The position numbers and the translations under genes were made by a program. A stretch of DNA of 59,189 bases from Bacteroidales bacterium (lineage in GTDB: Bacteria; Bacteroidota; Bacteroidia; Bacteroidales; P3). Positions 1 through 7,976 of this stretch are shown here, piece after piece. The DNA lies in contig JAISUE010000004.1 of NCBI GenBank assembly GCA_031272245.1, forward strand, positions 1-59,189. The letters run 5' to 3'. The notes under the pieces are model-generated. The model searched no databases and was not told where the DNA came from. It was given only the letters and a program-made list of their open reading frames with translations. Within the stretch, counting starts at the first letter, position 1, and each line of letters starts with the position of its first letter.

Positions 1-76
1 CAATGAGCCGTTGCAGGAAGCGATATATTCCATTGCTATAGTCATTTACACATCTGTTATAGTCCTTTGCTGTCAT
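1..76 (-). CDS. ECF-type RNA polymerase sigma factor, N-terminal fragment (cut by window edge)
   Basis: Only the first 25 codons are in the window. They read MTAKDYNRCVNDYSNGIYRF and continue off the left edge. The pattern 'YNxCVxxYSxxxYRF' is what I know from the start of region 2 in Bacteroidetes ECF-like sigma-70 factors, which bind core RNA polymerase and direct it to specific promoters. A TAnnTTTG box (TACCTTTG) lies about 35 bp upstream, which supports this ATG as the real start. The ORF track misses the gene because it is truncated. The subfamily cannot be told from 25 residues. Confidence 0.65.
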   Translation of the reverse strand, partial: MTAKDYNRCVNDYSNGIYRFLQRLI

Positions 77-111
77 CTTTCCTTCTTTTGTGAAAACATT
101 GTTAAGACGAA

Positions 112-119
112 CAAAGGTA
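112..119 (-). promoter_or_regulatory. -7 promoter box of the sigma-factor gene
   Basis: On the minus strand this is TACCTTTG, a full match to the Bacteroidetes -7 consensus TAnnTTTG. A weak TTTC lies about 20 bp further upstream at the -33 position. The rest of the 77-408 gap holds AT-rich sequence and the terminator at 341-377; I see no other gene in it. Confidence 0.55.
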
Positions 120-340
120 GTGAAAAGTTACAGCACTCTGAAATTTTTTTGATTTTACTTTTTTAACTCTTTATTTTCATTATGCTTTATTTTGAATAAA
201 AAAATTAAATTTTTGATGTTTAACAGTTGTGTTTTCAAAAAGTGCTTATGGCTATTGGAAATATGTATTCCTTCACATAAATATAAGTTTTAATTGTAGG
301 AAATGTGTGTTTCTAATAAAACGTAATTGAAAGATACTAC

Positions 341-377
341 AAAAAAGCATATTCAAAAATTTTGAATATGCTTTTTT
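341..377 (-). terminator. Rho-independent terminator after the small lipoprotein
   Basis: A near-perfect palindrome: AAAAAAGCATATTCAAAA is followed at once by its complement and ends in a T run when read on the minus strand. It begins about 30 bp past the stop codon of the 37-residue lipoprotein, so it most likely ends that transcript. Being symmetrical, it could work in both directions. Confidence 0.7.
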
Positions 378-408
378 GTAACAATGCTTCAATTTGTTCC
401 ATGAATAA

Positions 409-522
409 TTATACTCTATAATGATTTGTACTTTTATAAGTTTCGCAACGCTGTGAAGAACAACTTGATGCAAACAAGCCCAAACCAATAACTGCAATAA
501 GGATTAAAATTATTTTTTTCAT
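409..522 (-). CDS. Tiny predicted lipoprotein (37 aa)
   Basis: This short gene is absent from the ORF track. It translates to 37 residues starting MKKIILILIAVIGLGLFASS. The start has two lysines, then a hydrophobic stretch, then a lipobox-like LFASSC with the lipidation cysteine at residue 21. The mature part is only about 17 residues (CSSQRCETYKSTNHYRV). A -7 box (TATATTTG) lies 37 bp upstream of the ATG and a strong hairpin terminator lies downstream, so it forms a complete single-gene transcription unit. The longer overlapping ORF at 273-497 is a frame shadow running through the terminator. Function is unknown; small lipoproteins of this kind (entericidin-like in size only) are common. The export prediction is sounder than any role. 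Confidence 0.65.
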   Translation of the reverse strand: MKKIILILIAVIGLGLFASSCSSQRCETYKSTNHYRV

Positions 523-558
523 TTTTGTTTATTGTTATAAATTTATTATTTTCACTTG

Positions 559-566
559 CAAATATA
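559..566 (-). promoter_or_regulatory. -7 promoter box of the small lipoprotein
   Basis: Minus-strand TATATTTG matches TAnnTTTG. It lies 37 bp before the ATG at 522, which predicts a leader of about 30 nt. Confidence 0.55.
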
Positions 567-655
567 CTCTTTTTTTTAATATAAACGCAATTATGAAATA
601 TTATTATATATATAAATATAATTTCATTTATATTATAGAAAAATATTGCAGGCGA

Positions 656-1381
656 TTATACCGTCATTCCTCCGTCAACGGAAAGCGTATGACCATTTAT
701 ATATGCCGCTTCGTCACTGGAAAGAAAACAATATGCGTTAGCTATTTCATCAGGTTTTCCTAAACGTTGCAAAGGAACTTTAGCTTTCATTGTTTCAATA
801 ACATTGTCAGGCATTTTGGCGACCATTTCCGTTGCAATAAATCCGGGTGCAACACAATTAACAGTAATTCCTTTGCGACCTAATTCACGAGCAAGTGTTT
901 TAGTCATTCCAATTAAACCGCTTTTTGTAGCAACGTAATTAGTTTGTCCAAAATTACCGTAGAGTCCAACCACAGAAGAAGCATTTACTATTCTGCCATA
1001 ATTATTTGCAAGCATATATTCACTAACTGCCTTTATGCAATAGAATACCCCGGTTAAATTTACATCAATAACTTGTTGCCATTGTTCTATCGTCATTTTT
1101 TTTAACGTAGCATCGCGAGTTATTCCTGCATTATTTATCAAAATATCAATACGACCGAATTTGTTATTAACTTCTTTAGCTGCATTTTCTACTTCTTCAA
1201 ATTTTGCAGTATTAACTTTCATAAAAATTGCGTTAATCTTTGTGGCTAAATCATTGCCACGCGCTTCATCCAAGTCCCAAATAATTACTTTTGCACCCTC
1301 TGTTGCAAATTTAATGGCAGTTGCTTCTCCAATACCTGCAGAACCACCGGTGATAATTGCTATTTTATCTTTTAATCTCAT
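656..1381 (-). CDS. fabG: 3-oxoacyl-[acyl-carrier-protein] reductase
   Basis: A 241-residue short-chain dehydrogenase that would reduce 3-oxoacyl-ACP to 3-hydroxyacyl-ACP with NADPH in fatty acid elongation, in the cytoplasm. The cofactor glycine motif TGGSAGIG is at residues 11-18, NNAG at 83-86, and the catalytic Ser136, Tyr149 and Lys153 are in the usual S...YxxxK arrangement. The end GHTLSVDGGMTV is typical of FabG, and the length is normal for the family. It follows metG on the same strand after a 54-bp gap with no clear -7 box, so the two may be co-transcribed. Many SDRs share this fold, so a related reductase is possible, but the overall match to FabG is close. Confidence 0.9.
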   Translation of the reverse strand: MRLKDKIAIITGGSAGIGEATAIKFATEGAKVIIWDLDEARGNDLATKINAIFMKVNTAKFEEVENAAKEVNNKFGRIDILINNAGITRDATLKKMTIEQWQQVIDVNLTGVFYCIKAVSEYMLANNYGRIVNASSVVGLYGNFGQTNYVATKSGLIGMTKTLARELGRKGITVNCVAPGFIATEMVAKMPDNVIETMKAKVPLQRLGKPDEIANAYCFLSSDEAAYINGHTLSVDGGMTV

Positions 1382-1435
1382 ATTATTTATTTATGTTTTG
1401 ATTTATATTATTTGTACAAACTAATATTGGTATTA

Positions 1436-3490
1436 CTATCTAACTTCGCTACCATTGTTTATTATTGTAGATGGCTGGATAAAATGCAAAGATCCGTCAG
1501 CGTTTTCTGCCATTAAAATCATTCCCTGCGAAGTTATACCTTTTAATTCCTTAGGTTCAAGATTAACAAGCACACAAACCTGCTTGCCAATAATATCTTC
1601 AGGTTCATAGTATTCAGCTATGCCACTTACAATAGTCCTTTTATCCAAACCCGTATCAATAGTAAGTTTTAGTAATTTCTTTGTTTTAGTAACTTTTTCT
1701 GCTTCTAAGATGGTAGCCGTTCTAATATCTATTTTAACAAAATCTTCAAAGCTTATATTATTTTTTTGATGTTCAACCTTTGCATTGGAAAGAGCGTTCT
1801 CTTTCTTTATGTTTTCCAGTCTTTGCATTTGGTTTTCTATTGTTTTGTCATCTATTTGTTCAAACAACAATTCAGGTTTTTCTATTGCAGAACCTTCGCT
1901 TAATAAATTGCATTTGCCGGCATCTGTCCAGTTTAACTTTGGTAAATTAAGCATTGTCGAGAGTTTTTTTGCAGTGAAAGGAAGAAAAGGCTCACACAAT
2001 ACAGCCAGACCGGCACAAATTTGCAAACTTAAATTTAATACCGTTGCGGTTCTATCTTTATCTGTCTTTATAAGTTTCCAAGGTTCACATTCAGTCAAAT
2101 ATTTATTACCAAGTCTTGCAAGATTCATCACTTCCATTAAAGCTTCGCGAAACTTGTAATTTTCAATAGCGCTGCCTGTCTTTTGAGGATAAGAGGCTAC
2201 ATCTCTGATTACATCTTTTTCTAATTGAGTTAAGTTATTAGTTTGAGGGACTTTGCCGTCAAAGAATTTGTGAGTTAAAACCAGTGTTCTGTTTACAAAG
2301 TTGCCAAGTATAGCTACAAGTTCCGAATTATTTCTAGTCTGAAAATCCTTCCACGTGAAGTCATTATCTTTTGTTTCAGGAGCATTGGCACAAAGAACAT
2401 AACGAAGAACATCCTGTTTGTCTTTGAAATCATTAAGATATTCATGCAACCATACTGCCCAGTTTCTTGATGTAGATATTTTATCGCCTTCCAAATTCAA
2501 AAACTCATTTGCAGGTACATTTGCAGGAAGAATAAAAGAACCTTCCGCTTTCAACATTGCGGGGAAAATTATACAATGAAAAACTATGTTGTCTTTTCCA
2601 ATAAAATGTACAAGTTTGGTATCCTTATTTTTCCACCACTTTACCCAGTCATCGCCGCATAATTCTTTTGTATTGGAAATGTAACCTATGGGAGCATCAA
2701 ACCAAACATATAAAACTTTTCCTTCCGTATCCGCAAGAGGTACTTTCACTCCCCAGTCCAAGTCTCTTGTTACGGCTCTTGGCTGCAATCCCTGTTCAAT
2801 CCAACTTTTACACTGTCCATAAACGTTTGCTTTCCAGTCTTTATGCCCATCTAAAATCCATTCTTTCATAAACGTTTCATAATCATTCAAGGGCAAATAC
2901 CAGTGCTTTGTTTTTCTCAATACAGGCTCATTACCGCTCAATGCACTCTTTGGATTTAGCAATTCAATTGGAGAAAGACTGCTTCCGCACGCTTCACACT
3001 GGTCTCCGTAAGCTTTCTCATTACCGCAATGAGGACAAGTTCCTGTGATATACCTGTCAGCAAGGAAAGTTTTAGCCTCTTCGTCGTAGTATTGCTCACT
3101 TATTTGCTCTATGAACTTGCCTGCATCGTAGAGTTTTTTGAAAAAATCTGATGCTGTTTCGTTATGAATTTTTGAAGATGTGCGAGAATAAATGTCAAAT
3201 GAAATGCCAAATTCCTCAAAAGAGCGTTTAATAATCTCATGGTATCTGTCAACAATCTGCTGAGGAGTAACGCCTTCTTTTCGTGCCTTTATTGTAATGG
3301 GGACGCCGTGTTCATCGCTTCCGCCAATGAAAACAACATCTTCGTTATTTGCTCTTAAATATCTTACATAAATATCCGCCGGAATGTAAACGCCTGCCAA
3401 ATGTCCAATATGCACAGGACCATTTGCATAAGGTAAAGCAGTTGTAACGCAATAACGGTTAAAGTTTTTATCTTCCTGTTTGTATTTCAT
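1436..3490 (-). CDS. metG: Methionyl-tRNA synthetase
   Basis: A 684-residue class I aminoacyl-tRNA synthetase that charges tRNA-Met. The HIGH signature is exact (VHIGH, residues 26-30). A zinc-knuckle insert with CPHC...CEAC lies near residues 155-170. The KMSKS loop is the variant KISTS near residue 340, as in other MetG proteins. The last about 110 residues form an EMAPII/Trbp111-like tRNA-binding domain ([17 protein letters not shown]), as in the long, dimeric bacterial MetG. The length fits this form. The ATG is preceded by a -7 box at 3513-3520. Essential housekeeping gene; confidence is high. Confidence 0.97.
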   Translation of the reverse strand: MKYKQEDKNFNRYCVTTALPYANGPVHIGHLAGVYIPADIYVRYLRANNEDVVFIGGSDEHGVPITIKARKEGVTPQQIVDRYHEIIKRSFEEFGISFDIYSRTSSKIHNETASDFFKKLYDAGKFIEQISEQYYDEEAKTFLADRYITGTCPHCGNEKAYGDQCEACGSSLSPIELLNPKSALSGNEPVLRKTKHWYLPLNDYETFMKEWILDGHKDWKANVYGQCKSWIEQGLQPRAVTRDLDWGVKVPLADTEGKVLYVWFDAPIGYISNTKELCGDDWVKWWKNKDTKLVHFIGKDNIVFHCIIFPAMLKAEGSFILPANVPANEFLNLEGDKISTSRNWAVWLHEYLNDFKDKQDVLRYVLCANAPETKDNDFTWKDFQTRNNSELVAILGNFVNRTLVLTHKFFDGKVPQTNNLTQLEKDVIRDVASYPQKTGSAIENYKFREALMEVMNLARLGNKYLTECEPWKLIKTDKDRTATVLNLSLQICAGLAVLCEPFLPFTAKKLSTMLNLPKLNWTDAGKCNLLSEGSAIEKPELLFEQIDDKTIENQMQRLENIKKENALSNAKVEHQKNNISFEDFVKIDIRTATILEAEKVTKTKKLLKLTIDTGLDKRTIVSGIAEYYEPEDIIGKQVCVLVNLEPKELKGITSQGMILMAENADGSLHFIQPSTIINNGSEVR

Positions 3491-3512
3491 TATCTTTAAT
3501 AATTTGAGGTTG

Positions 3513-3520
3513 CAAAAGTA
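3513..3520 (-). promoter_or_regulatory. -7 promoter box of metG
   Basis: Minus-strand TACTTTTG matches TAnnTTTG and sits 23 bp before the metG ATG. No convincing TTTG is found at the -33 position. Confidence 0.5.
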
Positions 3521-3716
3521 ATAAAAATAAAAAAGTTGTTTTATTTTATTTGAATATATTTGGTTAAGAATAATTTAGATACATATATATTTGTTATTAT
3601 TACTAATTATTTATGTTGCAGAAATATAATTTTGAAATTCTCCATATCGGAAAAATATTTTGCAAAATAAATCTTTATTGCACGGCGTAAAAAATATTAA
3701 TTGTGTAACAATAGCG

Positions 3717-3800
3717 ATAAATCTTGATTAATTGCTAATAAATTTTGATTATTTGGGAATAAATCTTGATTAAGCACAAAATAATTTTGATTATTTAGAA
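3717..3800. repeat. 21-bp-period AT-rich repeat array A (metG-hutI gap)
   Basis: Four copies of a degenerate unit, about AATAAATYTTGATTAT. The core TTGATTA starts at 3724, 3745, 3766 and 3787, an exact 21-bp step, and an inverted AATCAAATTT follows. The array lies between the divergent promoters of metG and hutI. The same kind of unit recurs at 6824, 37248 and 49070. The rest of the 3491-3919 gap is AT-rich with the two promoters. Confidence 0.8.
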
Positions 3801-3858
3801 ATCAAATTTAGAAGGTTGAAAATGATTGTTGTTATTTCTTCTTTGTAAAAATAGGCTT

Positions 3859-3890
3859 TTTGAATTTTTTACTTTGTTTTCGTACATTTG
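3859..3890 (+). promoter_or_regulatory. hutI promoter (-33 TTTG, -7 TACATTTG)
   Basis: TTTG at 3859-3862, 20 bp spacer, TACATTTG at 3883-3890: a complete Bacteroidetes-type sigma-ABfr promoter. It overlaps the ORF-track start (a TTG at 3860), which shows that the true hutI start must lie downstream, at the ATG at 3920. Confidence 0.75.
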
Positions 3891-3919
3891 CACATAAATT
3901 TTATTATAAGTTTAGGAAT

Positions 3920-5161
3920 ATGAGAACAATTATAAGGAATATTAAAGGTCTTGCAGGTGTAGAAACGGATAAAAGAGCAATAGCAGTATGTGGAAAGGAT
4001 ATGGATAATCTGAACATAATCAATGATGCCTATCTAATTTGTAATAATGGTAAGTTTGAGTGCTTTGGTCGTATGACGGAATTGGATAAAGAACAGAACT
4101 TTGATTTTGATTTTGATGCTGATAATGGTTATGTTTTACCTTCATTCTGTGATTCACATACACATTTGGTTTATAAAGGTAGTAGAGAAATAGAATATAT
4201 AGATAAGATAAAAGGTTTGTCATACGAAGAAATAGCAAAAAGAGGCGGGGGGATTTTAAATTCCGCAGAGCGATTAAGATCTGCTTCGGAACAGGAATTG
4301 TTTGAAGATGCGTATGTCAGAATTGAAGAAATAAAATGTTTAGGAACGGGAGCTGTTGAAATAAAATCAGGCTATGGATTAAATACCGAAAGTGAGTTAA
4401 AGATGTTGCGTGTGATTCGTAGGTTGAAAGAAGAATGTGATATTGTTATAAAGGCTAATTTTCTTGCTGCTCATGCTTTTCCTTTGGAGTATAAAGGGAA
4501 TCCAAATGGTTATGTAGATTTGATTGTTAATGAAATGTTACCACGAGTTGCCGACGAGGGTTTGGCAGATTATGTGGATGTGTTTTGTGACAGAGGTTTT
4601 TTTACAACGGAACAAACAGAAAGAATTCTTTTAGAAGCTTTACAGTATAATTTAATACCGAAAATACATGCTAATGAATTGGATTTTTCAGGCGGAGTTG
4701 AAACAGGAGTAAAATATAATGCTCTTTCTGTTGATCATTTGGAATACATAGGTGAACGGCAAATAGAGGTTTTGAAAGCATCTCAAACAATGCCTACAAT
4801 TTTACCGGGAGCTGCCTTTTTCCTTAATATGAAACTTTCACCTGCAAGAGAAATGATAAACGCCGGTTTACCGATAGCTATGGCTTCGGATTTTAATCCT
4901 GGTTCTTCACCTTCGGGAAATATGCAGTTGATACTTTCTTTTGCCTGCATTAATTATAAATTAACACCATTTGAAGCAATAAATGCAACAACTTTAAATA
5001 CAGCCTACGCTATGGGAATAAGTAATACACATGGAACTATTGCGGCAGGGAAAGTTGCTAACTTCTATATTACGAAAAAAATACCAAGTATAGAATATAT
5101 GCCTTATTATTATGGCAGTAATAAAATAAAAGAAATATTTATTAATGGAATAAAACACTAA
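3920..5161 (+). CDS. hutI: Imidazolonepropionase
   Basis: A cytoplasmic amidohydrolase that opens 4-imidazolone-5-propanoate to N-formimino-L-glutamate, the third step of histidine breakdown. The metal-site motif SFCDSHTHL near the N-terminus, the KIHANE and SVDHLEYIG histidines in the middle, and DFNPGSSPS near the C-terminus are the family's conserved blocks. I start it at the ATG at 3920 (413 aa), not at the track's TTG at 3860, because the promoter's -7 box lies between the two. No hutH, hutU or formimidoyltransferase gene is nearby, so the rest of the pathway must be encoded elsewhere or be missing. A small TPR gene follows after 10 bp and is probably in the same transcript. Confidence 0.95.
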   Translation: MRTIIRNIKGLAGVETDKRAIAVCGKDMDNLNIINDAYLICNNGKFECFGRMTELDKEQNFDFDFDADNGYVLPSFCDSHTHLVYKGSREIEYIDKIKGLSYEEIAKRGGGILNSAERLRSASEQELFEDAYVRIEEIKCLGTGAVEIKSGYGLNTESELKMLRVIRRLKEECDIVIKANFLAAHAFPLEYKGNPNGYVDLIVNEMLPRVADEGLADYVDVFCDRGFFTTEQTERILLEALQYNLIPKIHANELDFSGGVETGVKYNALSVDHLEYIGERQIEVLKASQTMPTILPGAAFFLNMKLSPAREMINAGLPIAMASDFNPGSSPSGNMQLILSFACINYKLTPFEAINATTLNTAYAMGISNTHGTIAAGKVANFYITKKIPSIEYMPYYYGSNKIKEIFINGIKH

Positions 5162-5171
5162 AATTTTTATT

Positions 5172-5453
5172 ATGCAAGAAGATGTTATTTACACAGAAAT
5201 AAGAGATTTGATAGATAAGTTTAAATACGATAAAGCAATTATCCTGTTGGATAGTCTGATAAAAAGCGGTAAAGCAACGGATATAACTTATTATATTAAG
5301 GGTAATATATATCGCAGACAAAATGACTGGAAAAATGCTATTGACAACTATTCTATAGCCATAGAACTAAATTCTGAAAGCCCTGCTGTTACTGCAAAAG
5401 AAATGGTTATAAACATTCTTAATTTTTATAATAAGGATATGTATAACCATTAA
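5172..5453 (+). CDS. Small tetratricopeptide-repeat protein
   Basis: 93 residues, helical. One clear TPR is visible (YYIKGNIYRRQNDWKNAIDNYSIAIELN, about residues 38-65), with a helical pair before it (FKYDKAIILLDSLIKSG) that resembles half a TPR. There is no signal peptide or membrane segment, so it is likely a cytoplasmic protein-binding adaptor. It follows hutI by 10 bp, probably in one operon, and converges on the antiporter gene with only 4 bp between the stop codons. The partner and role are unknown. Confidence 0.75.
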   Translation: MQEDVIYTEIRDLIDKFKYDKAIILLDSLIKSGKATDITYYIKGNIYRRQNDWKNAIDNYSIAIELNSESPAVTAKEMVINILNFYNKDMYNH

Positions 5454-5457
5454 CATT

Positions 5458-6693
5458 TTAATCTTTTTTCTTTTTTCCCCAGAATTTATGCAGTATAAAT
5501 TGCAAAAATGACACGTGTTCAATCAAAAATACACATAAAGAACAAATTAAAATAGAGAAGAAAACAACTGCAAATGCAATATCTCTAATGGTATCTCCCT
5601 GCGGCAAGTCAAATTGTGCAGGAATAGACGCAAGTACTGCTGTGGCTAATCCTTTAGGTATCATAAAAGCAATGATACTTTTGTCAAAATTATTAGATCC
5701 TTTTGGAGAACAAAATTTTGCTACAGCGAGTCTTGCAATTAAAAGCAAAAGAGAAATTACTACACCTGCAAGAAGAGAAGTCAAATTATCAAAAGTAATA
5801 GATAATCCTATATAAACGAAGAAAAGAGTTTTGAGAAAAAATACTATTTCACTTATAAAACTTTCTTCATGTTCGTTGAGTTTGAGCATTTCTTTATTAC
5901 GTTGAAAACGTTGCAGGATACGAAAATGAAAATACTCCATATTTGCAATAGTAATTCCAAAAGATAAAACTGCTATTGCACCGCTAAATCCCATCAATTC
6001 AACAATTCCATATATCAAAAACAAATATGCAGGAGTGAGAAACATAGAATTGCGCAGTTTTCGTATCTTTTCTAATAAACTTGCCCAGACTAACGCTGAC
6101 AGGAATCCGACAATGATTGCAACTACAAAAGAAGAAATCAGGCTGCCGGTTATTTTTAATATGTTTAAACCTTCTCCAAGTTTAGCAGCATCAATAAGAG
6201 CCAATGTTGTAACAAGACAAATTACATCACTTAATGCGGATTCTAATACTAAGGCTGTTTTTGTTTCACTTCCTATTTTTAGATAGTTTGTCATTGGAAT
6301 AACTACTGCGGCTGCTGTTCCGCTTAATGCACAACCAACAATAAGACTGTTGATTAAAGTTAGACCGAATATATTAGATACAAAAACACCTACACCTATT
6401 GTGCAAACAACATTGATGACAGTTAAGCGGACAGTTGTCTTCCAACTTCTTCGTAAATCCGTAAGAGAAATATCTATTGCCCCTTCAAAAAGAATTACAA
6501 CCAAAGTAATTGTAGTGAAAACTTCGCCAACATTTCCAAACTCTTTTGGAGAAACAAGGTGAAGGACAGGACCCATCAAAATGCCAATAATCATTAGCAG
6601 TAACACATCAGAAACTTTTTTCTTGCTGAAAATCATTGAGAAGAAGTGTGCTGCAAAAACTAATAAACCCAAAAAAACAAGAGTTTCTCCCAT
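5458..6693 (-). CDS. Cation:proton antiporter (CPA family)
   Basis: 411 residues, almost entirely hydrophobic, with about 11-12 membrane segments: a Na+(K+)/H+ exchanger of the inner membrane used for pH and ion balance. Family features are the glycine-rich early helices (LMIIGILMGPVLHLV), VILFEGAIDIS near residue 70, GCALSGTAAAVV near 120, and LESALSDVIC near 150, where the conserved acidic residue sits. It lacks a long cytoplasmic C-terminal regulatory domain; the end is a short lysine tail GKKKKD. The gene stands alone, with its own -7 box. Which ion it moves cannot be told from sequence. Confidence 0.9.
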   Translation of the reverse strand: MGETLVFLGLLVFAAHFFSMIFSKKKVSDVLLLMIIGILMGPVLHLVSPKEFGNVGEVFTTITLVVILFEGAIDISLTDLRRSWKTTVRLTVINVVCTIGVGVFVSNIFGLTLINSLIVGCALSGTAAAVVIPMTNYLKIGSETKTALVLESALSDVICLVTTLALIDAAKLGEGLNILKITGSLISSFVVAIIVGFLSALVWASLLEKIRKLRNSMFLTPAYLFLIYGIVELMGFSGAIAVLSFGITIANMEYFHFRILQRFQRNKEMLKLNEHEESFISEIVFFLKTLFFVYIGLSITFDNLTSLLAGVVISLLLLIARLAVAKFCSPKGSNNFDKSIIAFMIPKGLATAVLASIPAQFDLPQGDTIRDIAFAVVFFSILICSLCVFLIEHVSFLQFILHKFWGKKKKD

Positions 6694-6723
6694 AAGTTAA
6701 ATTATTTAGTTTCTTTTTGCGTA

Positions 6724-6731
6724 CAAAAGTA
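6724..6731 (-). promoter_or_regulatory. -7 promoter box of the antiporter gene
   Basis: Minus-strand TACTTTTG, matching TAnnTTTG, 31 bp before the ATG at 6693. Confidence 0.5.
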
Positions 6732-6823
6732 ATTAAAATTACGCTATATTTTTTTGTACCGTTTATTAAAGGAGTTATAAAAGTATATAAGATAAAAATG
6801 AAATAAGTCAAATATATAGAATT

Positions 6824-6886
6824 TTATAATCAAGTTTTAGAAATATAAATCTTGACTTTATATTTTTTTAATCAAGTTTTATATTT
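6824..6886. repeat. 21-bp-period AT-rich repeat array B
   Basis: Three consecutive 21-bp units. Read on the minus strand they are of the type AAATATAAAACTTGATTAAA; the middle unit carries the TTGA core in the opposite orientation. The outer TAATCAAG motifs start at 6827 and 6869, exactly 42 bp apart. The array lies between the divergent antiporter and SUMF1-like lipoprotein genes, like array A between metG and hutI. Confidence 0.7.
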
Positions 6887-6968
6887 CTAAAATTTGATTT
6901 TAGTATATTAAAACGAAGTAATAATTACACTTATCTTAATGCTTGTTTTATAATTAAAATGATTTTAT

Positions 6969-6976
6969 TATTTTTG
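6969..6976 (+). promoter_or_regulatory. -7 promoter box of the SUMF1-like lipoprotein
   Basis: TATTTTTG matches TAnnTTTG. Transcription would begin near 6983, leaving only about 6 nt before the ATG at 6989 but about 60 nt before the ATG at 7046. This favours the later start. Confidence 0.5.
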
Positions 6977-7045
6977 TAATAAAAAAATATGTTTAATAAG
7001 GTAAATCAAACGAAATCGTTTTATTGGATAATGTTCGGAATATTT

Positions 7046-7897
7046 ATGAGCAAAACGCTTTGCTTTGTAATGATAGCAACGGCTATCGTAAGTTTGTCAT
7101 CGTGCAGAGGCGATGACGAAGAAGATAACAATGGCGGGACTACTCCAACCCCAACAGTTGTAACTCAAACTTATACCGTTAATGAAGTAAGTTTTAAGAT
7201 GGTTGCTGTTAAAGCAGGCAGTTTTACAATGGGAGATACAATTTATAATGAAGATTATTTATATGATTGGTGCTTACCTGAACATCAAGTAACACTTACT
7301 AATGATTATTTGATTGGTGAAACGGAAGTAACGCAGGAACTTTGGCAGGCAGTAATGGGTCAATCGTTAAGAGAATGGCAGGATAGTATTGGAACTAACT
7401 GGTATTATGGTGAAGGTGCAAATTATCCTATGTATATGATTAGTTGGAACGATATTCAGGTATTCATAGAGAAATTAAATCAACTGACGGGTAAAACATT
7501 TCGTTTACCAACCGAAGCGGAATGGGAATTTGCAGCAAGAGGCGGCAATCAAAGTCATAACTATCTTTATAGCGGCAGCAATGATATAGATGCTGTTGCT
7601 TGGTATGTAGACAATTCCAACCAAACATCGCATCCTGTAAAGACAAAAGCGGCAAACGAATTAGGTTTGTATGATATGAGTGGAAATGTTTATGAATGGG
7701 TTAATGATTGGTGGTCAGACTATACAAGTGATGCACAAACCAATCCTCAAGGATCAACTACCGGCTCCCGCCGAGTTTTTCGTGGCGGCATTTGGGGCTA
7801 CTATGCGTCTGGCTGTCGTGTGGCTTACCGCAGCAACCATACGCCCGACTATTGCAGCAGCGGCATAGGCTTCCGTTTGGCTTGCAGTTCAAATTAA
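7046..7897 (+). CDS. SUMF1/FGE-fold surface lipoprotein with DGR-like variable C-terminus
   Basis: From the ATG at 7046 the product has 283 residues and begins MSKTLCFVMIATAIVSLSSC, an ideal lipoprotein signal with the lipid cysteine at residue 20. The track start at 6989 adds 19 residues and an unusually long signal. After the cysteine, RGDDEEDNN is acidic, as in Bacteroidetes surface-export signals. The body is an FGE-sulfatase/SUMF1 domain (VEMKAGSFTMGD-like start, RLPTEAEWEFAARGG, GNVYEWVNDWW). The end, RGGIW...GCRVAYR...IGFRLACSSN, is the C-type-lectin-like segment diversified in retroelement target proteins. Cysteines of true sulfatase activators (RGGSxxCxxxYC) are absent, so it is more likely a ligand-binding display protein than an enzyme. 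GC content jumps to about 60% in the last 130 bp, against about 35% before it. Confidence 0.88.
   Translation: MSKTLCFVMIATAIVSLSSCRGDDEEDNNGGTTPTPTVVTQTYTVNEVSFKMVAVKAGSFTMGDTIYNEDYLYDWCLPEHQVTLTNDYLIGETEVTQELWQAVMGQSLREWQDSIGTNWYYGEGANYPMYMISWNDIQVFIEKLNQLTGKTFRLPTEAEWEFAARGGNQSHNYLYSGSNDIDAVAWYVDNSNQTSHPVKTKAANELGLYDMSGNVYEWVNDWWSDYTSDAQTNPQGSTTGSRRVFRGGIWGYYASGCRVAYRSNHTPDYCSSGIGFRLACSSN
7773..7894 (+). other. Candidate DGR variable region (VR)
   Basis: In this segment the codons at expected variable positions are GGC TAC TAT, TCT GGC, TAC, AGC AAC CAT, and TAT TGC AGC AGC GGC. All can be derived from AAC or AAT by changing only the first two A bases, the hallmark of adenine-specific retroelement mutagenesis. 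The framework between them (RGG, W, CRVA, R, TPD, IGFRLA) matches the constant part of known variable-lectin proteins such as Treponema TvpA. No template repeat or reverse transcriptase is in this window, so the call rests on pattern alone. Confidence 0.6.
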
Positions 7898-7942
7898 AGT
7901 AAAGAGCGAATTTTAATCTATTTTTGCTAATTAGACTTTTAT

Positions 7943-7950
7943 TATTTTTG
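7943..7950 (+). promoter_or_regulatory. -7 promoter box of the thioesterase-purN unit
   Basis: TATTTTTG, matching TAnnTTTG, 26 bp before the ATG at 7977. A TTTG lies 16 bp upstream, closer than ideal. Confidence 0.5.
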
Positions 7951-7976
7951 CATTATTAAAATCTCAAATAAAATAT

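Noticed and set aside
273-497. 74-aa minus-strand ORF from the ORF track
   Set aside because: It overlaps the better-supported 37-aa lipoprotein in another frame and reads through that gene's terminator.
3860-3919. Upstream TTG start of hutI given in the ORF track
   Set aside because: The promoter's -7 box lies inside this extension, so it cannot be part of the translated message.
7680-7868. 62-aa ORF in the variable region
   Set aside because: A frame shadow of the SUMF1-like gene, open because that part is GC-rich and lacks stops.
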